Below, in pieces: positions 18,047-26,317 of a DNA stretch of 33,849 nucleotides. The DNA is from an uncultured Succinivibrionaceae bacterium (GTDB taxonomy: Bacteria; Pseudomonadota; Gammaproteobacteria; Enterobacterales; Succinivibrionaceae). The stretch spans positions 1 to 33,849 of the forward strand of contig CALXOT010000138.1 in assembly GCA_944390085.1 (NCBI GenBank), given 5' to 3'. Both the position numbers and the translations under genes were made by a program. Within the stretch, counting starts at the first letter, position 1, and each line of letters begins with the position of its first letter. Under the pieces are notes generated by a model. The model had not been told where the DNA came from and ran no database searches. It saw nothing but the letters and a program-made list of their open reading frames with translations.

Positions 18047-18538
18047 ATGCAAAACAAGACTAATTTCAGAATCGGGCACGGTTTTGACGTGCACCGTTTT
18101 GGCGGTTCCGGCCCCTGTGTGTTAGGCGGGGTCAGGGTGCCTTATGAGCAGGGGCTTATCGCTCATTCAGATGGTGATGTGCTGCTGCATGCGCTGTGCG
18201 ATGCACTGCTCGGCGCTCTGGCGCTCGGTGACATCGGGCAGCTCTATCCTGATCATGATGATAAGTTTTTAAATATTGACAGCAGGGTGTTGCTGCGGGA
18301 CTGTTATGCCCGGATTGTGCAGGCAGGCTATGCCATTGCTAATTTAGATGTGACAGTATTGGCTCAGGCGCCCAAATTAGCGCCCTATGAGCTGCAGATG
18401 CGGCAGAATATCGCCGCAGATTTGCAGCTTGAACTGGAGGCAGTCAGCGTGAAGGCCACTACCACCGAAAAACTGGGCTTTGTGGGCCGCAAGGAAGGTA
18501 TAGCTGCTGAGGCGGTAGTGCTGCTGTATAAGGCTTGA
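18047..18538 (+). CDS. ispF: 2-C-methyl-D-erythritol 2,4-cyclodiphosphate synthase
   Basis: Fifth step of the MEP pathway: cyclises CDP-ME 2-phosphate with loss of CMP. It is 163 aa (E. coli 159). Metal ligands are Asp14 and His16 in [12 protein letters not shown] and His48 in [28 protein letters not shown] and the C-terminal [15 protein letters not shown] are characteristic. It lies 40 bases after ispD. truD, which follows in E. coli, is missing. Confidence 0.97.
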   Translation: MQNKTNFRIGHGFDVHRFGGSGPCVLGGVRVPYEQGLIAHSDGDVLLHALCDALLGALALGDIGQLYPDHDDKFLNIDSRVLLRDCYARIVQAGYAIANLDVTVLAQAPKLAPYELQMRQNIAADLQLELEAVSVKATTTEKLGFVGRKEGIAAEAVVLLYKA

Positions 18539-18668
18539 TCTAATAAGAACAAAAAGACTGCAAACAAAAACTGCAAATATAAACAGCAAGTAAAAATCCG
18601 CAGGGAAACAGCGCGGCGCGGCCTTAAGCTAGCCCTGCTTGCGGACAATACGATTAAAAAGGTGCCCC

Positions 18669-19295
18669 TTGAAGATTTTCTCCTATCTCTACGAGCTGTG
18701 CATACAGCTGGCCAAGCATCCGCGTGCCCCGCTCTTTTTATGCATCAACAGTTTCATTGAGTCCGTATTCTGGCCGATTCCGCCTGATGTGATGTTAGCC
18801 CCGATGTGTCTGGCTAAGCCCCGGCTGGCCCTGCACTATGCCGCCCTGACGGTGCTCTTTTCTGTGCTCGGTGCGGTATGCGGCTATTACCTGGGCTACT
18901 TTATCTATGATCCGTACATTGCGGATCTGATTGCCTGGCTTAACTATACCGAGGCCATGGAGACCGTGCGCAGCTGGTACGTGATGGAGTACGGGGTGCT
19001 GATGATCTTCGTGGGAGCCTTTACCCCGGTACCCTATAAGGTTATTGCAGTCACCACCGGCGTGGTGGCAGCTGAGAGCATGGCCAACACCGGCAGCACC
19101 GGTATGATCAATATCGTGGTTTTTGTGCTGGTGTCCTTGGTCGGGCGGGGGCTGCGCTTTTTCCTGGAGGCTGGGATCATCATGTGGGGCGGTGAGCGTA
19201 TGGAAAAAGCATTGCGCCGCTCTGTGGATCGCATCGGCTGGGCATGTATAATCCTAATTGCGATCTATATTCTCTATCAATGGCTGTTTGCCTGA
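18669..19295 (+). CDS. YqaA family membrane protein (VTT/DedA superfamily)
   Basis: Inner-membrane protein of the VTT/DedA superfamily, 209 aa from TTG 18669. That start has AAAAAGG 6 bases upstream; TTG 18639 would add ten residues. Motifs include FIESVFWPIPPDVMLAPM near the start and FVGAFTPVPYKVIAVTTGVV, the re-entrant region of the superfamily, followed by VGRGLRFFLEA and a final helix. YqaA-like genes lie between pcm and nlpD in Vibrio and Shewanella, which fits the nlpD neighbour. Some DedA-superfamily members move lipids; no activity can be assigned to this one. Confidence 0.85.
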   Translation: MKIFSYLYELCIQLAKHPRAPLFLCINSFIESVFWPIPPDVMLAPMCLAKPRLALHYAALTVLFSVLGAVCGYYLGYFIYDPYIADLIAWLNYTEAMETVRSWYVMEYGVLMIFVGAFTPVPYKVIAVTTGVVAAESMANTGSTGMINIVVFVLVSLVGRGLRFFLEAGIIMWGGERMEKALRRSVDRIGWACIILIAIYILYQWLFA

Positions 19296-19334
19296 CAAGG
19301 CGGCAACAGCCTGCTGCCGGAATAAATCCGGCCA

Positions 19335-19358
19335 CGCCCTGCAGGCGGACGCAGGGCG
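19335..19358 (+). terminator. Hairpin between yqaA and nlpD
   Basis: CGCCCTGC/GCAGGGCG, a perfect 8-bp stem with an 8-base loop, is followed by cagttaaattttt. The T-run starts about 8 bases from the stem, so this is a weak terminator or attenuator candidate. Confidence 0.4.
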
Positions 19359-19398
19359 CAGTTAAATTTTTACGCAAGAATAAGGTAAGGTTTTAAAA

Positions 19399-20850
19399 AT
19401 GCACAAACTGCCCCGTATTTTCAGGCTGCTGCCTTGGTGTGCAGCACTGCCCGCAGTTTTAGTGGCTGCCGGTTGTGAAACCTCCAATCAGGATTACAGC
19501 GGTTCTGCCCAGGTGGTGAATGTTACCGGAAATCCTGCCTACGGCGCAGACAGCCAGGCGGTGATGAACCCTTCCCAGCAGGCAGGGCTTAGAGGTACAG
19601 CGGCGGTTTCCAGCGGTTACAACGGTACTGCCGCGCGCTATCAGCAGGCGGGGACAGGGGCTGCCGCAGCGCAGGGCTATCAGGATAGTGCCATGATCCC
19701 GGTACAGGCTGCAGTCGGTTCCCAGGCCGTAAGCGCAGTCAACAGCGGTACGGTGCCGGCTCCTGCCGCAACTTACAGTTCTGATGGGACGATGCCCAAT
19801 TACACGGTCAGCACTGCCGCCTTGCCGCCGGATACTCCGGTTGCGGCAGCTGCATCTCCCGCTGCTTATCCAGCAGCGGTCAGTACTGCAGGAGCTGGGG
19901 TGGTCAAACCCTATCAGCCCGATGGAAGTACGGCGTCCAGCGCTCCGCTGAAGGCGACGGGTACAGTCAGTGGTGATACTTACACGGTGGTAAGAGGAGA
20001 TACCCTGTACTCCATTGCCTTCCGCTATGGCCTGGATTTCCGGGCACTGGCTGCCAGTAACGGCATTGAACCTCCCTACAATATTGCCGTGGGACAGGTG
20101 ATCAGGTTAAACCAGCAAGCCTCTCGCGCCCCTACCTATACCGTAAAGCGCGGTGATACACTGTACTCTATTGCCAAAAGCAATGGTCAGTCCGTTTCCT
20201 TCCTGGCCGGGGTGAACAATCTGACAGCGCCTTATAATCTCAGTGCCGGGCAGGTATTGTATTTGGCGCGGACTGATGCCACCACCAATGCCAACCGGGC
20301 AGTGCAGACGGATGTGCCGGTGGCAGGCCAGATCAAGTCATTAGGTGGTGGCAGCGGAGCGACCACAGCTGCCACTGCAGCAACTGCAGCCGCGTCGGGT
20401 AAACAGGCTGCCGGGTCTGCTAGCACTACCACGGTATTGACCAAGCCGGTAGTGGTGCCTGGTGCTACCCGTAAGGTAGGCGGGGTTACCTGGACCTGGC
20501 CTGCCAAGGGCTCGGTCATAGAGGGCTTTTCCACGGCAGAGCAGGGCAACAAGGGCATTGATATTGCCGGTAACCGGGGCCAGCAGGTTTTAGCTGCTGC
20601 CGATGGACAGGTGGTCTATGCCGGCAATGCGCTGCGCGGCTATGGCAATCTCATCATCATCAACCACGCTAATGAATATCTGTCAGCCTATGCCCATAAT
20701 GAGGTACTGCAGGTAAAGGAAGGCCAGAGCGTCAAACGGGGCCAGCAGATTGCGCGCATGGGCTCAACTGATGCCAAATCAGTACGCCTGCATTTTGAGA
20801 TCAGATATCGCGGCCAGTCGGTAAACCCGATAGGCTATCTGCCAAAATAA
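19399..20850 (+). CDS. nlpD: Lipoprotein NlpD, LytM-domain activator of cell-wall amidase
   Basis: Outer-membrane lipoprotein that activates AmiC for daughter-cell separation. It is 483 aa (E. coli 379). The lipobox LVAAGC puts the acylated cysteine at 26. An Ala/Ser/Thr/Pro-rich spacer runs to about 190, then two LysM domains (194-237 and 247-289, each with RGDTLYSIA), a second Ala/Thr-rich linker and a LytM/M23 domain (368-481). The LytM domain is degenerate as in E. coli: NKGID replaces the zinc-binding HxxxD, so it activates rather than cuts. E. coli NlpD has one LysM. rpoS, normally the next gene, is absent. Confidence 0.95.
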   Translation: MHKLPRIFRLLPWCAALPAVLVAAGCETSNQDYSGSAQVVNVTGNPAYGADSQAVMNPSQQAGLRGTAAVSSGYNGTAARYQQAGTGAAAAQGYQDSAMIPVQAAVGSQAVSAVNSGTVPAPAATYSSDGTMPNYTVSTAALPPDTPVAAAASPAAYPAAVSTAGAGVVKPYQPDGSTASSAPLKATGTVSGDTYTVVRGDTLYSIAFRYGLDFRALAASNGIEPPYNIAVGQVIRLNQQASRAPTYTVKRGDTLYSIAKSNGQSVSFLAGVNNLTAPYNLSAGQVLYLARTDATTNANRAVQTDVPVAGQIKSLGGGSGATTAATAATAAASGKQAAGSASTTTVLTKPVVVPGATRKVGGVTWTWPAKGSVIEGFSTAEQGNKGIDIAGNRGQQVLAAADGQVVYAGNALRGYGNLIIINHANEYLSAYAHNEVLQVKEGQSVKRGQQIARMGSTDAKSVRLHFEIRYRGQSVNPIGYLPK

Positions 20851-21139
20851 GCACCCGTGCCCGGGAATTTACGGGCTTTAGCTGAAGGCATAAGCCGTGC
20901 GGCCGTGACAGCAGGGCGCTAAAAAGTTAATCGGGGGCACCCGCTGCGGCGGGCTCCTTACAGGTTACGGCTTACGGGGCACTGTCCACTGCCCCGTCGC
21001 GCTGGCAGGCCTGCAAAGAGCAGGCAGTTTTACCAGTCAGCAAGCCCGTCTAAGTTACCTCCACCCCTAGTTACCCTATCAGTTATCCTCGCTCACCCGG
21101 ATTGGAGCCTTGGGAAGCGCTCACCTTGCAGCCCAGGCC
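20851..21139. other. Convergent intergenic region between nlpD and mutS
   Basis: No gene is visible. Several inverted repeats are present: CCCGT/ACGGG or GCCCG/CGGGC at 20854-20876 just after nlpD, CCCGC/GCGGG at 20940-20953 and ACGGGGCA/TGCCCCGT at 20974-20997 with an 8-base loop. None has a clear T-run on either strand. They probably help end the two converging transcripts. Confidence 0.5.
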
Positions 21140-23929
21140 TCAGGCAGGTTCCGTACTCTGGGGGTGCTGTATTTGCGTAAGCTCCTGGCGCAGCGTAAAC
21201 AGTAATTGCAGAGCCTCAAGCGGGCTTAGGGTATTGGGATCACTCTGCTGCAGCCTGGTGATGACAGGCTGCAGCGCAGTTGTCTGTTCTTCATTTTCCG
21301 CAAGACGCTGCTTTAGCTGTCTAAGTTCGTGCTCCAGTGCCGCAAGCTTATTTGCAGCGGTGTGTGCTGATCCCTCTGGCTGTGCTGCAACTTCCCTGTG
21401 GCTCTCGCTGTGGGGGATTGCAATTGCCTCGCTTGGTAGCACTGATCTGATTTTGTCTGCAGGATCCGTAAGTTCGCCAGGGGCGCAGACTGTGGGTGCA
21501 GCTGCAGCTGCTGCGTGGCCTGCTGTTACTGTTGCTCTTCCGGCAGCAGGAATGATGGCGCGGGCGCTGGAGATGACTTCGGCCGGCAAGCCAGCTAGTT
21601 TGCCCACTTCCACCCCGTAGGAGTAGGACTGGGCACCGTCCTGAGCCTTATAGAGGAAAATAATGCGACCCTGCGCTTCCTCGGCCTTGAAGCAGAGGTT
21701 CTTTAACTGGGGAAATTCATCATCAAGGCGCGTCACCTCGGCATAATGGGTGGAAAACAGGGTCAGGGCATTGATGTGGGAGCACAGATAGCGGGTGATG
21801 GCGCAGGCAATCGCCGCCCCCTCCACGGTACTGGTGCCCCGGCCTACCTCATCCATCAGCACCAGGCTGTCGGCAGTTGCGTTATTGAGGATGGAGGCGG
21901 TCTCTTCCATTTCCACCATGAAGGTGGAACGGCCGGAGGCCAGATCATCTGAGGCGCCGATGCGGGTGAAGATGCGGTCAATGCGGCCGATGCGGGCGGC
22001 GGCCGCCGGCACAAAGGAACCGATGCGCGCCATGATGGCAATCAGCGCAATTTGGCGCATGAAGGTGGACTTGCCGCCCATGTTGGGGCCTGAGATGATG
22101 AGCACGCGCTTGTCCTTAAAGCTTACATTGTTGGCAATAAATGGTCTTTGGGACAGGCACTCGATCACCGGATGGCGGCCGTCAGTGATTTCAATTTCGG
22201 CATTGTCAGACAATTGGGGGCGGACATAGTGGCGCTCTTCGGCCTGCGCGGCAAAGGCACACAGCACGTCAAGCAGTGCCAGTTTGCCGGATAAAAAGGT
22301 CATGCTTTCGATGCGCCCGAGTAACTGCTGCACCACTTCAAAGAACAGATCCTTTTCCAGTTCAAGGGCGCGGGCCTTGGCAGTTAAAGTCTTCTCTTCA
22401 AGCTCCTTCAGCTCCGGCGTGATATAGCGCTCAGTGTTCTTTAGGGTCTGGCGGCGCTGATAGGATGGCGGCACCTGAGTGCTTTGCACCTTGGAGACTT
22501 CAATGTAATAGCCATGTACCAGGTTAAAGGCTACTTTTAAGGTCGAAAGGCCGGTGCGATCGCGCTCCTGCCTTTCTATTTCCCGCAGGGTGTCCTCTGA
22601 GCCGCTCATTAAAGAGCGCAGTTCATCTAGCTCTGCTGAAAAACCCGAGGCAATGACTCCACCCTCACGCAGCTGGCTGGACGGAGTGGGAGCAATGGCC
22701 TGCTGCAACAGTTTAAGACACTGCTCCAGCTGTGGCAGCTCCTGGGCGCAGCGGCGCAGTGGCTCCGACCCGGCATTGAGCAGCTCCCGCAGCTGGGGCA
22801 GGGAGGCCAAGGTGGTACGCAGGGTCACCAGATCCTTGGGGCGGGCGGTATTTAAGGCTATGCGGGCGACGGCGCGCTCGACGTCTCCGCAGGCTGCTAT
22901 CAGGGAACTTAGTTCCTCACGCCCGGGCAGGGAGATCAGGCTTTCAGTCAGATCAAGGCGGGCATTTATTTCAGCATTGTCACGCAGCGGTTCCAATAAA
23001 AATCCGGAGAGCAGGCGCGAGCCCATGGGGCTTGCCGTGCGGTCAAGGATGGAGAGCAAGGAGCCGCGTTTTTCGCCGCGCAAATTGGACAGCAGCTCCA
23101 GATTGCGCTGGGCGCATTTATCTAGTAGCACATAATTGGAGCTTTCCTCCCGCCTGATCGCGCGGATATGACTCAAGGACACATTCTGCGTATCCTTGAC
23201 GTAGTTAAGCAGTGCCCCGGCGGCACAGATGGCATCCTCAATATTCTCAAGATCAAAGCCAAACAGGCTTGAAGTGGCAAATTGCTGGCATAAGGACTGA
23301 TAACAGGACTTTAAGTCAAAGCTCCAGTCAGGCAGTCTTTTCTGACAGTTAAGATCGGCAGTCAAGGCCGCTTCATTGTCCTTAAAGCTCTCGGGCAACA
23401 CCAGTTCTGCCGGGGCATGTTTTTCAATCAGGAGCCTGAGATCAGCAGGTTTTGCCGCCACCGCAGCCCGGAAATCCCCGGAGGACAGGCTCAGGCAGGC
23501 AAAGCCAAAATAATCGCGGCCCCGGCAAATGCAGGCAATGGTATTGTCACGGTTGTCCGGCGCAATTCCCTCATCGGTGACGGTGCCGGGAGTTAAGATC
23601 TTGGAGACCTTGCGCACCATCATGCCCTTGCCGCTTTTAGGATCGCCTATCTGTTCACAGATAACCGCAGATTGCCCTAAGCGGATCAGTTTTGACAGAT
23701 AGCTGTCCACTGAGTGAAAGGGTACCCCTGCCATCGGAATAGGCTCACCGCCCTGATTGCCCCGCCGGGTTAAGGTCAGATCAAGCAGCGCCGAGGCCTT
23801 TTTGGCATCATCAAAAAAGAGCTCGTAAAAGTCGCCTAAGCGGTAGAACACTAAAGTATCAGGGTACTTTTGCTTTATTTCGTAATACTGCCGCATCATC
23901 GGGGTAAGTTTGGAAAAATCAGGTTCCAT
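21140..23929 (-). CDS. mutS: DNA mismatch repair protein MutS
   Basis: Mismatch-recognition ATPase that starts methyl-directed repair with MutL. It is 929 aa (E. coli 853). The mismatch-contact motif Phe34-Tyr-Glu36 lies in LGDFYELFF. Core and clamp domains follow, then the ATPase with GPNMGGKST (614-622), LVLMDEVGRGTSTVEG (689-704) and FSTHYAEV. The C-terminal tetramerisation segment is recognisable (DPNTLSPLEALQLLFTLRQ). Between the ATPase (about 800) and that segment lies an insertion of roughly 60-70 residues, rich in Ala/Glu/Ser/Pro with a short coiled coil. It is on the opposite strand to its neighbours and divergent from pncC. Confidence 0.97.
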   Translation of the reverse strand: MEPDFSKLTPMMRQYYEIKQKYPDTLVFYRLGDFYELFFDDAKKASALLDLTLTRRGNQGGEPIPMAGVPFHSVDSYLSKLIRLGQSAVICEQIGDPKSGKGMMVRKVSKILTPGTVTDEGIAPDNRDNTIACICRGRDYFGFACLSLSSGDFRAAVAAKPADLRLLIEKHAPAELVLPESFKDNEAALTADLNCQKRLPDWSFDLKSCYQSLCQQFATSSLFGFDLENIEDAICAAGALLNYVKDTQNVSLSHIRAIRREESSNYVLLDKCAQRNLELLSNLRGEKRGSLLSILDRTASPMGSRLLSGFLLEPLRDNAEINARLDLTESLISLPGREELSSLIAACGDVERAVARIALNTARPKDLVTLRTTLASLPQLRELLNAGSEPLRRCAQELPQLEQCLKLLQQAIAPTPSSQLREGGVIASGFSAELDELRSLMSGSEDTLREIERQERDRTGLSTLKVAFNLVHGYYIEVSKVQSTQVPPSYQRRQTLKNTERYITPELKELEEKTLTAKARALELEKDLFFEVVQQLLGRIESMTFLSGKLALLDVLCAFAAQAEERHYVRPQLSDNAEIEITDGRHPVIECLSQRPFIANNVSFKDKRVLIISGPNMGGKSTFMRQIALIAIMARIGSFVPAAAARIGRIDRIFTRIGASDDLASGRSTFMVEMEETASILNNATADSLVLMDEVGRGTSTVEGAAIACAITRYLCSHINALTLFSTHYAEVTRLDDEFPQLKNLCFKAEEAQGRIIFLYKAQDGAQSYSYGVEVGKLAGLPAEVISSARAIIPAAGRATVTAGHAAAAAAPTVCAPGELTDPADKIRSVLPSEAIAIPHSESHREVAAQPEGSAHTAANKLAALEHELRQLKQRLAENEEQTTALQPVITRLQQSDPNTLSPLEALQLLFTLRQELTQIQHPQSTEPA

Positions 23930-24001
23930 GGCGCTTCCGGACTCTCTTGGGTATGTTTACTGTAGTTACTGTAGTTGCTTTGTCTTTCCGTTAGAGCGCC
24001 C

Positions 24002-24031
24002 ATTTTAGATCGTTTTTGTCCCTGACAAAAA
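24002..24031 (-). promoter_or_regulatory. Possible mutS promoter overlapped by a perfect palindrome
   Basis: On the reverse strand, TTGTCA (complement of 24023-24028) and TAAAAT (complement of 24002-24007) are 15 bases apart, slightly short. TTTTTGTC-CCT-GACAAAAA (24013-24031), a perfect 8-3-8 palindrome, covers the -35 box. A DNA-binding regulator site is the simplest reading. Confidence 0.4.
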
Positions 24032-24084
24032 TTCGCAGTAAATGTACAGATCCTGCCCCGGGCCCGGAAGGTGGCGTAAACTTA

Positions 24085-24103
24085 AGTGCAGATTATTTGC
24101 ACT
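24085..24103. repeat. Short inverted repeat upstream of pncC
   Basis: AGTGCA-gattatt-TGCACT, a perfect 6-7-6 inverted repeat, lies about 95 bases before the pncC start in the mutS-pncC divergent region. It could be an operator or an RNA hairpin in the pncC leader. Confidence 0.35.
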
Positions 24104-24198
24104 GCCCCGCTTATTGGTCTGACGGGCAGTAGTGTTAACTCAGTGCAGGGATGAAATTTACTGCAGGGCTAGAAAATAAGGATAGTGCGGGAGGATGT

Positions 24199-24771
24199 AT
24201 GGACGCATTGAATGATAAGGCTCAGGGCAGCAGCCCTGTGGACATTAGCCCTGAGGGCATCAGCTTTGTTGGGCTGAAGCAACTGGCGTTGGCGCTGCAG
24301 CAGCAGTGCCTTAAGCGTGGCCTGTTGGCGGTGAGCGCTGAGTCCTGTACCGGCGGACTGATTGCGGCAACTATTACTGAGATCCCGGGCAGTTCCGGCT
24401 ACTTTGAGCGATCCTTTGTCACCTATACCAATATTGCCAAGCAAGAAATGCTGGGGGTACGCTCTGAGACCCTGGCTGCCGTAGGGGCGGTCAGTGAGCG
24501 TACTGCCAAGGAAATGGCAGCAGGAGCCCTGCAGCACAGTCATGCTGATCTGGCGGTGGCCGTAACCGGTATTGCAGGTCCAGGGGGCGGCAGTGCGGAC
24601 AAGCCGGTAGGCACGGTGTGGATCGCTTTTTGTAAAAAAGGGGAATTGCCACAGGCCTGCTGCCATCATTTTGCCGGCTCAAGGGAACAGGTCCGGTTGC
24701 AGACCGTGCGGGAGGCCTTAAACGGTCTTTTTTGTTGCGCTATTGGGCAGGAACTGCTAAACTACAAATAA
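24199..24771 (+). CDS. pncC: Nicotinamide-nucleotide amidase (CinA C-terminal family)
   Basis: Converts NMN to nicotinate mononucleotide in pyridine-nucleotide recycling. It is 190 aa from ATG 24199, chosen because GGGAGGA lies just upstream; ATG 24151 would add 16 residues. E. coli PncC is 165 aa. Family motifs are SAESCTGGLIAATITEIPG, SFVTYTNIAKQEMLGV, GAVSERTAKEMA and VTGIAGPGGG with KPVGTVWIAF. The pncC-recA-recX-alaS-csrA order is the same as in E. coli. The C-terminus has extra cysteines (FAGSREQ, then LFCCA). Confidence 0.93.
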   Translation: MDALNDKAQGSSPVDISPEGISFVGLKQLALALQQQCLKRGLLAVSAESCTGGLIAATITEIPGSSGYFERSFVTYTNIAKQEMLGVRSETLAAVGAVSERTAKEMAAGALQHSHADLAVAVTGIAGPGGGSADKPVGTVWIAFCKKGELPQACCHHFAGSREQVRLQTVREALNGLFCCAIGQELLNYK

Positions 24772-24775
24772 ATTA

Positions 24776-24805
24776 TTAAGCATAACCGATAATACATCTT
24801 ATAAA
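24776..24805 (+). promoter_or_regulatory. Weak candidate recA promoter
   Basis: TATAAA (24800-24805) with TTAAGC (24776-24781) and an 18-base spacer. The -35 match is poor. It would place the transcript start near 24812, just before the dyad at 24817-24836. Confidence 0.3.
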
Positions 24806-24816
24806 TAATATTCATA

Positions 24817-24850
24817 TTCTGGAAGTTTTTTCAGAAACTGCAGAAAAAAC
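24817..24850 (+). promoter_or_regulatory. Overlapping dyads before recA, possible LexA-type operator
   Basis: TTCTG (24817-24821) and CAGAA (24832-24836) are separated by 10 bases, giving the CTG-N10-CAG spacing of gammaproteobacterial LexA boxes, although the inner bases (CTGG, TCAG) are not consensus. A second dyad, GTTTTTTC (24825-24832) and GAAAAAAC (24843-24850), ends directly at the GGAG ribosome site. No textbook CTGT-N8-ACAG box is visible upstream of recA. Confidence 0.4.
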
Positions 24851-24860
24851 GGAGTTTATT

Positions 24861-26042
24861 ATGGTTGAACGCGCCAAAACTAAGAAAGAGGAAGGCGGCA
24901 GTGCGGCTAAGCTGGCATCCAATCTTACGTCTGATCCGAAAAAACAGAAGGCGTTGGAAGCCGCGATGGAGCAGATCGAAAGGCAGTTTGGCAAGGGGGC
25001 CATCATGCGCCTGGGGCAAAGTGAGCTGGAGGACATTGAGGCTATTCCGACCGGTTCGCTGTCCCTTGATTTGGCTCTGGGTATCGGCGGCCTGCCTATG
25101 GGGCGCATCATTGAGATCTTTGGACCGGAATCATCCGGTAAGACTACCCTGACTTTGGAACTTATCGCCCAGGCGCAGAAGAAGGGCAAGGTGTGCGCCT
25201 TCATTGATGCTGAGCATGCCCTTGATCCGATTTACGCCAAAAAGCTGGGGGTTAAGATTGAGGACATGCTGATCTCCCAGCCCGATACCGGCGAACAGGC
25301 ACTGGATATCTGCGAGAGCCTGGTGCGCTCTGGCGGTGTCGATGTGGTGGTGATTGACTCAGTGGCAGCCCTGGTGCCTAAGGCTGAAATTGAAGGTGAC
25401 ATGGGTGACAATCACGTCGGCCTGCAGGCCCGCCTGATGTCCCAGGCTTTGCGCAAGCTGACTGGTACTATCAAGCAGGCCAATTGCATGGTGGTGTTCA
25501 TCAATCAGCTGCGCATGAAGATCGGGGTGATGTTCGGCAATCCGGAGACGACCACCGGCGGCAATGCCCTTAAGTACTATGCTTCAGTGCGTCTGGATAT
25601 CCGCAAGGCCAATGTGATCAAGGAAAAGGAACAGGCTATTGGCAATGAGACACGGGTCAAGGTGGTCAAGAACAAGGTGGCTCCGCCCTTCAAGCAGGCT
25701 AATTTCCAGATCCTGTTCAATTACGGCATTGCAAAGAACGGTGAGCTCATCGATCTGGGCGTGGACTGCAAGGTAGTGGAAAAGACCGGCGCCTGGTTCT
25801 CCTATAACGGCAATAAATTGGGGCAGGGCAAGGTCAATGCCATGCGCTATCTCGATGAGCATCCGGAAGTTGCCGATGAGATTGAGGGCAAGATCCGCGC
25901 CTATTACAAGGAGCAAAAGGATTATGCCTCAAGTGTGGACATCGGAGCCCCGGTGGCTGCAGCTGCAGCAGGTCCTGATCTTACAGATCTGCCTGAGCTG
26001 GATGAGGCTGATCTCATCACTGAGATCCCCGAGGATCTGTAA
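24861..26042 (+). CDS. recA: Recombinase RecA
   Basis: Forms filaments on single-stranded DNA, performs strand exchange and triggers LexA self-cleavage. It is 393 aa (E. coli 353). Walker A GPESSGKT is at 88-95, an offset of 22 from E. coli. [22 protein letters not shown] and [28 protein letters not shown]-type motifs are intact. The extra length is a charged N-terminal extension of about 22 residues (KTKKEEGG) and a longer acidic C-terminus ([20 protein letters not shown]). GGAG lies 6 bases before ATG 24861, supporting this start. Confidence 0.98.
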   Translation: MVERAKTKKEEGGSAAKLASNLTSDPKKQKALEAAMEQIERQFGKGAIMRLGQSELEDIEAIPTGSLSLDLALGIGGLPMGRIIEIFGPESSGKTTLTLELIAQAQKKGKVCAFIDAEHALDPIYAKKLGVKIEDMLISQPDTGEQALDICESLVRSGGVDVVVIDSVAALVPKAEIEGDMGDNHVGLQARLMSQALRKLTGTIKQANCMVVFINQLRMKIGVMFGNPETTTGGNALKYYASVRLDIRKANVIKEKEQAIGNETRVKVVKNKVAPPFKQANFQILFNYGIAKNGELIDLGVDCKVVEKTGAWFSYNGNKLGQGKVNAMRYLDEHPEVADEIEGKIRAYYKEQKDYASSVDIGAPVAAAAAGPDLTDLPELDEADLITEIPEDL

Positions 26043-26089
26043 GATTGCAGGCAGTGCAGATATGGTAGGGCGGTCACTGATTCTGCAAG

Positions 26090-26112
26090 CCGCCCTCTTT
26101 AAGGGGGGGCGG
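26090..26112 (+). terminator. recA-recX hairpin 1 (partial terminator candidate)
   Basis: CCGCCC (26090-26095) and GGGCGG (26107-26112) form a GC-rich stem 48 bases after recA, followed by tattt. In E. coli a leaky terminator between recA and recX sets the low RecX level, so the same role is plausible. Confidence 0.5.
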
Positions 26113-26118
26113 TATTTG

Positions 26119-26162
26119 AGGCAGGATGTGTACAGGAGGTGGTACTGCCCAGCATCCTGCCT
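26119..26162 (+). terminator. recA-recX hairpin 2, loop containing a Shine-Dalgarno-like AGGAGGT
   Basis: AGGCAGGATG (26119-26128) and CATCCTGCCT (26153-26162) form a perfect 10-bp stem with a 24-base loop. The loop carries AGGAGGTGG but no start codon at a useful distance. It has no T-run, so it may protect the recA mRNA 3' end or modulate recX. Confidence 0.45.
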
Positions 26163-26255
26163 GAGCCTTGGCTTTTGGATCTTAGATCCTGCTGTTGCAG
26201 CTCCCAGGTTCCCTGGTCTTTGGCCAGTAACCATTAATCATAATCATTAGCTGTC

Positions 26256-26294
26256 ACTGTCAGTTAACTGTCAGTTATAAGTTATAAGCTATAA
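26256..26294. repeat. Short tandem repeats before recX
   Basis: ACTGTCAGTTA occurs twice in tandem (26256-26266, 26267-26277), running into three 7-mers GTTATAA, GTTATAA, GCTATAA (26274-26294). They lie 24 bases upstream of the recX start. Confidence 0.6.
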
Positions 26295-26317
26295 GCCGAG
26301 ATTTATTTTTGTAGCAG

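Noticed and set aside
21102-21620. 172-codon forward frame over the mutS 3' end
   Set aside because: Antisense to the low-complexity MutS tail; its Ser/Ala/Cys-rich sequence has no family features.
23957-23974. Tandem TTACTGTAG pair considered as a LexA box
   Set aside because: Direct rather than inverted; lacks the CTG-N10-CAG symmetry.
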